Positions 8,522-14,358 of a stretch of DNA of 42,008 nucleotides are shown here, piece after piece; the stretch's first letter is position 1, and every line of letters starts with the position of its first letter. The notes beneath the pieces are model-generated. The model had not been told where the DNA came from and ran no database searches. It saw only the letters and a program-made list of their open reading frames with translations. A program made the position numbers and the translations under genes. Source of the DNA: an uncultured Oscillospiraceae bacterium (GTDB lineage Bacteria > Bacillota > Clostridia > Oscillospirales > Oscillospiraceae); the NCBI GenBank assembly GCA_910578735.1, contig CAJTSQ010000020.1, forward strand, positions 1 through 42,008. The letters run 5' to 3'.

Positions 8522-8638
8522 ACGGAGAATTGCGATAGGTAAGCTGGACAAAGACGCTTATACGATTGAGACAAAAGCAGGGACATTTTTGAAACACGAA
8601 AGCCAGATATTTTTAGCGAATGTTTTTAGGAGGATACG

Positions 8639-9058
8639 ATGGATAGGCGAGAAAAAATCATCAGGCTATGGTTTGATATGTGGCTGCAAAAGAAAGACCT
8701 GGGCATAGAGGACATATTTTCTGCTGATGTCCTTTACATTGAAAGCTGGGGGCCGCAGTATCATGGTGCTGCCAAAGTGAAGCATTGGTTTGAGGAATGG
8801 AATACACGGGGAACGGTCCACCAGTGGGACATCAAACAGTATTTCCACAAAGAGGATCAGACTATCGTTGAGTGGTATTTTAAGAATACAATGGATGGCG
8901 GCAAGGTGGAAGCCTTTGACGGAATGACCCTTGTGAAGTGGACAGCGGAGGATATGATCTGCTTTTTGCAGGAGTTTGGCTGTAATGAGCATCGCTATGA
9001 CCCATATCAGGACGGGCCGGTTCCGAAATTTAGAGATGAACAGGCTATGTGGTTTTAA
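8639..9058 (+). CDS. NTF2-like / SnoaL-like domain protein
   Basis: This is a small cytoplasmic protein of 139 residues with the fold pattern of the NTF2/SnoaL superfamily. An N-terminal helix pair (REKIIRLWFDMWLQKKD) is followed by a short strand (DVLYIESWGPQYHGAAKVKHW) and three long strands with aromatic residues lining a cone-shaped pocket. Such proteins serve as small isomerases, cyclases or ligand-binding partners. AGGAGG lies six bases before the ATG. It follows the flavoprotein by 117 bases, probably in the same transcript, since no terminator is seen between them. The specific function is unknown. Confidence 0.7.
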   Translation: MDRREKIIRLWFDMWLQKKDLGIEDIFSADVLYIESWGPQYHGAAKVKHWFEEWNTRGTVHQWDIKQYFHKEDQTIVEWYFKNTMDGGKVEAFDGMTLVKWTAEDMICFLQEFGCNEHRYDPYQDGPVPKFRDEQAMWF

Positions 9059-9115
9059 AGGATGCGATTTTAATCCGCTTTTCTGCATTGTGAGGTAGAT
9101 ACTCGCAGATTGGGA

Positions 9116-9159
9116 AATAAACGGGCATAGCGGCCTAATGGCTGCTGTGCCCGTTTATT
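9116..9159 (+). terminator. Long hairpin, probable terminator after the NTF2-like gene
   Basis: AATAAACGGGCATAGC pairs with GCTGTGCCCGTTTATT through one G-U pair, and the inner GGCC/GGCT arms extend it to about 20 pairs with a four-base loop. The 3' arm ends in TTTATTA rather than a clean U-tract, so it may work in both directions. Confidence 0.6.
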
Positions 9160-9393
9160 ACACTCCGGCTTTACAACAAAGCGGTCGAACGTTCATACTG
9201 CCCACATAGCATCTATGACAGGAATGATGCTATAGAGCCCAAAGGATCTGAGGGGCTTGTGTCTGAAGGCGGAAAAATGTTCTGCGGTTTGCACCTCTAT
9301 ATTGACGTGTTTGGGGTGCACATGATATTATAGCACGGAATAAAACCCGATGGCGGATAGAGCGGGGACGCGGTCTAAATGGAGGGCAGGCTT
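9160..9393 (+). promoter_or_regulatory. Leader of the hybrid kinase gene with a sigma-A-like promoter
   Basis: Within the 335-base gap before the kinase, TTGACG at 9302-9307 and TATTAT at 9326-9331 are 18 bases apart, about 65 bases before the start codon. GGAGGG at 9381-9386 is the ribosome binding site. Between the hairpin ending at 9159 and the promoter I see no gene. Confidence 0.5.
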
Positions 9394-11568
9394 ATGGATG
9401 ATTCAAGGGAGTATTATGCGCGGGACAGCGAGGCTGTGCTGGCGCAGGAGCCGCATAGCGGGATGCAGAGCGTTCAGAATCTGGAGGTTATTATCAATCA
9501 GGGCCTCCATGTCGCCCTGATGGAGGAGACCCCAGACCAGTCGCTGGAGGTGCTGCTGGAGCACCTGGGAAAAGCGCTGAACGGGGCGCGCACCTATATT
9601 TTTGAGCGGAATGCCTTCGGCGGCGACGACAACACCTATGAGTGGGCGGCCGACGGAGTGGAGCCGGAAAAGGAGAACCTGCAAAATGTTCCCGCCGAGG
9701 TGTGCGCCAGCTGGTATAGGAATTTTGGCATCGGAAAGCATATCGTTATCGAGTGCCTGGAGGATATCCAGGAGGCCGATCCCCTCCAGTATGAGAACCT
9801 GAAGCGGCAGGGGATACACTCCCTTGTGGTGGTCCCCCTCTATGACGGCGAGAAGATTATTGGCTTTTACGGCGTGGACAATCCCCCGGTCAAGTCGCTG
9901 GAATATGCCTCAAATATGCTCCAGACTGCGGCCTACTTTATTGTATCCTCCCTGAAGCGGCGCGACCTGTTCCGGAAGCTGCAAAAGCGGAGCTATCTGG
10001 AGGGGCGGCAGAGCGTGGAGGACATCCTGCAGGGAGCCAGAACCGGAATCTGGACCATCGAGCTGGAGGAGGGCTGCCCGCCCAGGATGTACGCCGACCG
10101 GACCATGCGCATTCTCCTGGGCGTGCCCGACGGGATAGAGCCGGAGGCGTGTTACCAGCACTGGTTTGAACGTATTGAGCCGGACTATGTAGAGATGGTA
10201 CAGGAGGCGGTGCGGGAGATGCTGGGAACTGGGCGGGCCGAGGTGATTTACCCCTGGAACCACCCGGAACTGGGAAGAATCTATGTGCGGTGCGGCGGCG
10301 TGCCCGACAAGACCTTTCAAAAACCGGGCACCAGCCTGAACGGCTATCATCAGGATATCACAGAGACCATGGTGACGCGGAAGAAGCAGGAGCAGGCCAT
10401 TATGGAGCTGCTGGAGAAGGTCCGGCGGGCCAACTCCGCGAAGAGCGAGTTCCTCTCCCATATGTCCCACGATCTCCGCACACCCATCAACGGGATTATG
10501 GGTATGCTGGCCATCCAGGAGGCCTGTCAGGACGATGCGGAGCGGCAGCGGGAGTGCCGGCAAAAAATCCGCGTGTCGGCGGAACACCTGCTGTCCCTTG
10601 TCAACGATGTGCTTCAGGTCAGCAAGCTGGACAGCGGAAGGCCGGCGGTGGTGAAGGAGCCGTTCGACCTGCATGATGTATTGGAAAAATGCACCGTCAT
10701 CCTGTCCGCCCAGGCGGAGGAGTCGGGGGTGCGGCTGGTGCTGGAGGAGATCGACCTGCGGCACAGCAAGCTGATCGGAAATCCGCTGCATGTGACCCAG
10801 ATATTGATGAATGTGATAGACAACGCCATCCGATATAACCGTCCCGGCGGCTCCGTCTTTGTTCAGGTGAAGGAGACCGCCTTCCGGGATGGGTGCGCAA
10901 ACTGCCGGTTTGTCATTGAAGACACCGGGATTGGCATTGGAGAGGACTTTAAAAAGTATATTTTTGAGCCCTTTACCCAGGAACACCAGGGCGCACGGAC
11001 CCACTATAACGGCGTCGGGCTGGGGCTGTCCATCGTAAAGAAACTGGTGGATCAGATGCAGGGGACCATTGAAATCAACAGCCAGATTGGCAAAGGAAGT
11101 GTGTTCCAGATTACCCTGCCCCTCCCGGTTGACCAGGCCTGGAGCGCGAAGCCTGTGGATCAGGGGCGGAATGTGCGGGGCAACATTGCCGGGATGCGGG
11201 TCCTCCTGGTGGAGGACAACGAGATTAACTGCGAGATTGTGGAGTTTATGCTGAAGGAGGCGGGTGCGGAGGTGGTGACCGCGCACGACGGCAGGGCCGC
11301 TGTGGACGCCTTCGTTGCGTCCAGCCCAGGGGCGTTTGACTGCGTGCTTATGGACCTGATGATGCCGGTTATGAGCGGGTATGAGGCGGCCCGCGTGATT
11401 CGCGGCCTGGACCGGCCGGACGCGGGAACCGTGCCCATCATCGCCCTGTCGGCTAACGCGTTTGAGGAGGATGTCGCCCTGGCCAAGGATGCGGGAATGA
11501 ATGAGCATCTGGCGAAACCGGTGGACATTGAAAAGATGTTCCAGGTTATAAGCCGGCTGCGGTGCTGA
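9394..11568 (+). CDS. Hybrid sensor histidine kinase/response regulator (GAF-PAS-HisKA-HATPase-REC)
   Basis: This 724-residue protein has no membrane segments, so it is a cytoplasmic sensor. A GAF-like domain (about 40-190) precedes a PAS-like region (about 200-325). The HisKA dimerisation helix carries the phospho-acceptor His359 in SHMSHDLRTPIN. The ATPase domain has the N box (NVIDNAIRYN, about 470), G1 DTGIGIG from Asp510 and G2 GVGLGLS at 540-546. The receiver domain (about 605-724) has the acidic pair ED, the phospho-acceptor Asp654 in LMDLMMP and the switch residues LSANAF and KPV. The ATG at 9394 is preferred over 9379 because GGAGGG lies seven bases before it. There is no output domain and no adjacent partner regulator, so the phosphorelay target is unknown. 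Confidence 0.93.
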   Translation: MDDSREYYARDSEAVLAQEPHSGMQSVQNLEVIINQGLHVALMEETPDQSLEVLLEHLGKALNGARTYIFERNAFGGDDNTYEWAADGVEPEKENLQNVPAEVCASWYRNFGIGKHIVIECLEDIQEADPLQYENLKRQGIHSLVVVPLYDGEKIIGFYGVDNPPVKSLEYASNMLQTAAYFIVSSLKRRDLFRKLQKRSYLEGRQSVEDILQGARTGIWTIELEEGCPPRMYADRTMRILLGVPDGIEPEACYQHWFERIEPDYVEMVQEAVREMLGTGRAEVIYPWNHPELGRIYVRCGGVPDKTFQKPGTSLNGYHQDITETMVTRKKQEQAIMELLEKVRRANSAKSEFLSHMSHDLRTPINGIMGMLAIQEACQDDAERQRECRQKIRVSAEHLLSLVNDVLQVSKLDSGRPAVVKEPFDLHDVLEKCTVILSAQAEESGVRLVLEEIDLRHSKLIGNPLHVTQILMNVIDNAIRYNRPGGSVFVQVKETAFRDGCANCRFVIEDTGIGIGEDFKKYIFEPFTQEHQGARTHYNGVGLGLSIVKKLVDQMQGTIEINSQIGKGSVFQITLPLPVDQAWSAKPVDQGRNVRGNIAGMRVLLVEDNEINCEIVEFMLKEAGAEVVTAHDGRAAVDAFVASSPGAFDCVLMDLMMPVMSGYEAARVIRGLDRPDAGTVPIIALSANAFEEDVALAKDAGMNEHLAKPVDIEKMFQVISRLRC

Positions 11569-11599
11569 CAGGACGGATATTGACCTGGTTGCGGAAAAA

Positions 11600-11628
11600 C
11601 ACCCCCATGACACAGCGTCATGGGGGTG
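11600..11628 (-). terminator. Terminator between the kinase and spmB, mainly serving the minus strand
   Basis: CACCCCCATGAC and GTCATGGGGGTG form a perfect 12-pair stem with a five-base loop. On the minus strand it is followed by GTTTTTCC, so it ends the spmA-spmB transcript. The kinase stops 32 bases away on the other strand, so it may act in both directions. Confidence 0.82.
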
Positions 11629-11631
11629 CTG

Positions 11632-12153
11632 TTATCCGAAGCAGACCCGCACGGCCCAGGCGGCGGCCAGGAAGCCGGTGAGGTCGGCGCACAGGGCGGC
11701 GGGAACGGCGTAGCGGGTTTTGGTGATGCCCACGGCGCCGAAGTAGACGGCGATGGTGTAGAAGGTGGTCTCGGTGGAGCCCAGCATAACGGCGGCCGTC
11801 CGGCCCAGGTCGGAGTCGGAGCCGTAGGTGGAGATCAGCTCCGCCCCCACCCCCAGCGCGGCGGAGCCGCTGATGGGCCGCACCAGCATCAGAGGCAGCA
11901 GCTGGGAGGGCAGGCCCAGACGGTCCAGGAGGGGGGCCAGCGCCCCGGCCAGCAGCTCCAGCGCCCCGGAGGCCCGGAGCATATACACCGCTGTCATCAG
12001 CCCTACAAGGGCGGGGACGATGTGCAGCAGGGTGTCCAGCCCGGATCCCGCCCCCTGGACCAGAGCGGTGTAGACGTCCACCCGCCGCAGGGCGGCATAG
12101 ACGGCGATAGCCCCGATCAGCAGCGGGACCAGCATGGTAAAAAACAGGTCCAT
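11632..12153 (-). CDS. spmB: Spore maturation protein B
   Basis: This 173-residue protein has about five membrane helices and the nucleoside-recognition (Gate) fold seen in SpmB. Diagnostic stretches are LVQGAGSGLDTLLHIVPALV, RPISGSAALG and LGSTETTFYT. In Bacillus, SpmA and SpmB are needed for dehydration of the spore core; the chemical role is still unclear. The ATG at 12153 lies two bases after the spmA stop. GGGGGG sits inside the end of spmA as ribosome binding site, so the two are translationally linked. The presence of the pair supports an endospore-forming ancestry. Confidence 0.93.
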   Translation of the reverse strand: MDLFFTMLVPLLIGAIAVYAALRRVDVYTALVQGAGSGLDTLLHIVPALVGLMTAVYMLRASGALELLAGALAPLLDRLGLPSQLLPLMLVRPISGSAALGVGAELISTYGSDSDLGRTAAVMLGSTETTFYTIAVYFGAVGITKTRYAVPAALCADLTGFLAAAWAVRVCFG

Positions 12154-12155
12154 CT

Positions 12156-12728
12156 TCAATCCCCCCACACCCGCGCGAAGACCTTGCAGGCCAATATCCC
12201 CACCCCCACCGACAGGGCAGAGGCCAGCCAGACGGCGGGGAGGATGTCAAAGGGGGCGGCACAGCCCTCCGCCGCCCGGACAGAGGCCACAGTGGTGGGG
12301 ATCAGCTGGATGGAGGCGGTGTTGCACACCACCAGCATGCACAGCATATCAGAGGCCACGCCGGGGCTCTTGGCGGCCATGCGGCGGGCGGCCTCCAGGC
12401 CCAGAGGGGTGGCTGCGTTGCCCAGACCCAGCAGGTTGGCGGACACGTTGGCGGAGATGGCGTCCATGGTGGCCCGGTCTCCGGCAGCCTGGGGGAACAG
12501 CCGGCGCAGAATGGGGGAGAGCAGACGGGATAATTTGTCCGCCAGCCCGGACTGGCGCATGACCTCCATCACCCCCGTCCACAGGCACAGCATCCCCGCG
12601 ATGGACAGGGAGAGTTCCACGGCTGCGGCGGCGCCCTCTACGGCGGCCGCCGCCACAGCGGGCCCCCGCCCGGTGGCCAGGCCGCACAGGATGGAGAGCA
12701 CCACCATTCCGGTCCAGATCAATGTCAT
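12156..12728 (-). CDS. spmA: Spore maturation protein A
   Basis: This 190-residue membrane protein has the first half of the SpmA/SpmB nucleoside-recognition pair. Conserved segments are ELSLSIAGMLCLWTGVMEV, ANLLGLGNAATPLGLEAARRM and VVCNTASIQLIPTTV. The N-terminus chosen here (MTLIWTGM) matches family starts. AGGAGGAGGG lies about 12 bases upstream. A TTG two codons earlier (12734) has better spacing, and an ATG at 12758 lies before the ribosome binding site and is rejected. The gene is the first of the two-gene spm operon and is divergent from abrB. Confidence 0.93.
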   Translation of the reverse strand: MTLIWTGMVVLSILCGLATGRGPAVAAAAVEGAAAAVELSLSIAGMLCLWTGVMEVMRQSGLADKLSRLLSPILRRLFPQAAGDRATMDAISANVSANLLGLGNAATPLGLEAARRMAAKSPGVASDMLCMLVVCNTASIQLIPTTVASVRAAEGCAAPFDILPAVWLASALSVGVGILACKVFARVWGD

Positions 12729-12883
12729 GGTCAAGAAACATCCCTCCTCCTGTTCCATCTATACGGGACCAACTGGAAAATCATGTCTGTCTTTCAACCA
12801 ACAATTTACAAAAAAATCCAGCGCTTCCCCCTCTTTCCACAAAAATTCTACATTTTTTCCCCTATTTTGCCCCATAGAAACAG

Positions 12884-12912
12884 TTGACACGGAATTTCTT
12901 TCCCGTTACAAT
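12884..12912 (+). promoter_or_regulatory. Near-consensus housekeeping promoter of the abrB-like gene
   Basis: A perfect TTGACA at 12884-12889 and TACAAT at 12907-12912 are exactly 17 bases apart, about 72 bases ahead of the start codon. The stretch upstream (12780-12880) is AT-rich, which may add UP-element strength. Confidence 0.88.
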
Positions 12913-12983
12913 AGAGGGGAGAAAAGATGCTGGAGTCCCGTGCTGACCCCGGATTTTAGATCAGATAAAAAGGAGGCAATTAC

Positions 12984-13235
12984 ATGAAATCCACTGGTAT
13001 TGTTCGAAAGGTGGACGAGTTGGGCCGGATCGTTCTGCCCATTGAACTGCGCCGCACCCTGGACATTGAGGAGAAGGACTCATTGGAGATTTATATGGAT
13101 GGGCCATCCATCGTGCTTAAGAAGTTTCAGCCAGCCTGCATCTTTTGCGACAGTGAAAAGGATATTATTGAGTTCCGCGGGAAAAACGTATGCCCCCGGT
13201 GCTTCCAAGAGATGAGCACTGCCTTTCGGAAATAA
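12984..13235 (+). CDS. AbrB/SpoVT-type transition-state regulator with zinc ribbon
   Basis: This 83-residue protein has an N-terminal swapped-hairpin AbrB domain (MKSTGIVRKVDELGRIVLPI followed by ELRRTLDI, residues 1-45), which binds DNA as a dimer or tetramer. Its C-terminal extension holds two CxxC pairs (Cys52/Cys55 and Cys70/Cys73) that can bind zinc. This architecture is widespread in clostridia, where AbrB proteins control the switch from growth to stationary phase and sporulation. AAGGAGG precedes the ATG. It stands alone, with a strong promoter and its own terminator, and faces away from spmA; a link to sporulation timing is inferred. Confidence 0.9.
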   Translation: MKSTGIVRKVDELGRIVLPIELRRTLDIEEKDSLEIYMDGPSIVLKKFQPACIFCDSEKDIIEFRGKNVCPRCFQEMSTAFRK

Positions 13236-13267
13236 AGCCGGACTTTGACAGCCTTGATACAAAAATG

Positions 13268-13294
13268 CGGGAGAGAGCCTATGGCTCTCTCCCG
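13268..13294 (+). terminator. Rho-independent terminator of the abrB-like gene
   Basis: CGGGAGAGAGCC and GGCTCTCTCCCG form a perfect 12-pair stem with a TAT loop, followed by TTATTATATTT. It also lies just past the end of the converging secreted-protein gene at 13319. Confidence 0.88.
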
Positions 13295-13318
13295 TTATTA
13301 TATTTGAAGAAATGGGAT

Positions 13319-13933
13319 TCAGCGCAGCGTCAAACTGGTGACAGCGCAGCCGAACATGTTGTCTCGGGGCTGGAAGACGGCTTGGAACCGGGCCAGGACC
13401 TGATTTTCTACCTCGTAGACCAGGGCGCCGGTGAGGAGGCAGCTGCCTTTGGCGGTGGTGACACTGTCTACCCGAATTTGAGCCAGGTTGTCCTCACCGC
13501 AGACAACCGCGTAGCAGCGGGAGACGTTGTCGTAATTCAGCCGGTCCCGCAATGCGGCGGGGCTGTCGCCCAGCTGGCCGGGTTCGATGTCCAGCGCGGC
13601 GGCGTAGTCCAAAACGGTCTCCTCGGGGAAAAGCAGCTCGTCCTGGTCCGATACACTGCGGCTGTCCAGCTGGCCGTAGAGAGAGAGCATATTGTACAGG
13701 CTCTCCCAGGCCAGCTGAGGGTCGTTCCGGTCGAAGGACTGGGTGTTGTGGTTCAGCATGGCCAGCACAATCCCGTGAAGGGCGGGGACCATGGACTCGG
13801 CAGGGGCCATCTCGGCGGTTGCGTTGCCGGGAAGGAATTCCTCCAGGGTCCCCTCGGCGTCGGCGGGGGTTACGCTGCTCACGGGTAAAATCAGCATGGA
13901 AGCAATCAGCACGGTTATCAGTAATTTTTTCAT
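13319..13933 (-). CDS. Secreted protein of unknown function
   Basis: This 204-residue protein begins with a clear Sec signal peptide (MKKLLITVLIASMLILPVSS, with cleavage likely after the ADA at residues 24-26). The mature part is acidic and has no motif I recognise. It contains a helical middle section (AWESLYNMLSLYGQLDSRSV) and a C-terminal part that reads like a small beta domain ending in FGCAVTSLTLR. Two cysteines near residues 138-142 and more towards the end could form disulfides outside the cell. AAAGGAGG lies seven bases before the ATG. It is transcribed alone, convergent with the abrB-like gene. I do not assign a function. Confidence 0.75.
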   Translation of the reverse strand: MKKLLITVLIASMLILPVSSVTPADAEGTLEEFLPGNATAEMAPAESMVPALHGIVLAMLNHNTQSFDRNDPQLAWESLYNMLSLYGQLDSRSVSDQDELLFPEETVLDYAAALDIEPGQLGDSPAALRDRLNYDNVSRCYAVVCGEDNLAQIRVDSVTTAKGSCLLTGALVYEVENQVLARFQAVFQPRDNMFGCAVTSLTLR

Positions 13934-13983
13934 AAAGGGGACCTCCTTTCTGCTTTGTGAACTTAGTTTAGCACGGATGTTCT

Positions 13984-14031
13984 GTTACCTTCTTATCGAA
14001 CCCGTTACAAGTTGATGAGAAAATGGTTACA
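13984..14031 (-). promoter_or_regulatory. Three spaced GTAAC repeats upstream of the secreted-protein gene
   Basis: On the minus strand GTAAC, twice within TGTAAC, occurs three times with centres 20 and 22 bases apart, 50 to 100 bases ahead of the start codon. Direct repeats at about two helical turns are typical of OmpR/PhoB-family binding sites. A possible -10 (TAAACT) lies nearer the gene. Confidence 0.35.
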
Positions 14032-14135
14032 GATTGGCTACAGCTCGCCTGCTCACCTCCAGTCTATGCGGCGGGAAAGGGGGACATGCCTGTTTTTCTC
14101 TGGTTGACCGGGAGGGCGGTTTGGGGTAGAATAAA

Positions 14136-14319
14136 AAGGCCTCCTTTGGCAAGGAAGGTGGCACGGGCGAAGCCCGTGACGGAGGATTGTATTTTGGCGC
14201 GGCCATAATGTGCGAAGGAAACAAGCTTTCTGCAAAGCTGATTTGCTTCGCGCGTTTCGCGGTGCGAAACACAGTCCTCAGTCAGCCTGCGGCTGACAGC
14301 TCCGTTCAAAAGGAGCCTT
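14136..14319. repeat. MITE-like element with imperfect inverted ends
   Basis: The 425-base gap between the secreted protein and pcrA holds an element of about 184 bases. Its left end (AAGGCCTCCTTTGGCAAGG...) and the reverse complement of its right end (AAGGCTCCTTTTGAACGGAG...) align over about 50 bases, each carrying an inner hairpin such as CACGGGC-GAA-GCCCGTG. There is no open reading frame inside. The left half resembles the sequence starting at 41929. Short non-coding elements of this type are frequent in Oscillospiraceae genomes, from general knowledge. No target-site duplication is evident. Confidence 0.6.
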
Positions 14320-14358
14320 GACTCGGCGGAAGATTTAAAGACAAAGGATGTCATACCT

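Noticed and set aside
9910..11613. Minus-strand open frame of 567 codons opposite the hybrid kinase
   Set aside because: Shadow frame without motifs; the kinase on the plus strand has complete catalytic boxes.
11620..12987. Plus-strand open frame of 455 codons opposite spmA and spmB
   Set aside because: It runs across two well-recognised genes and the abrB promoter; no domain is visible.
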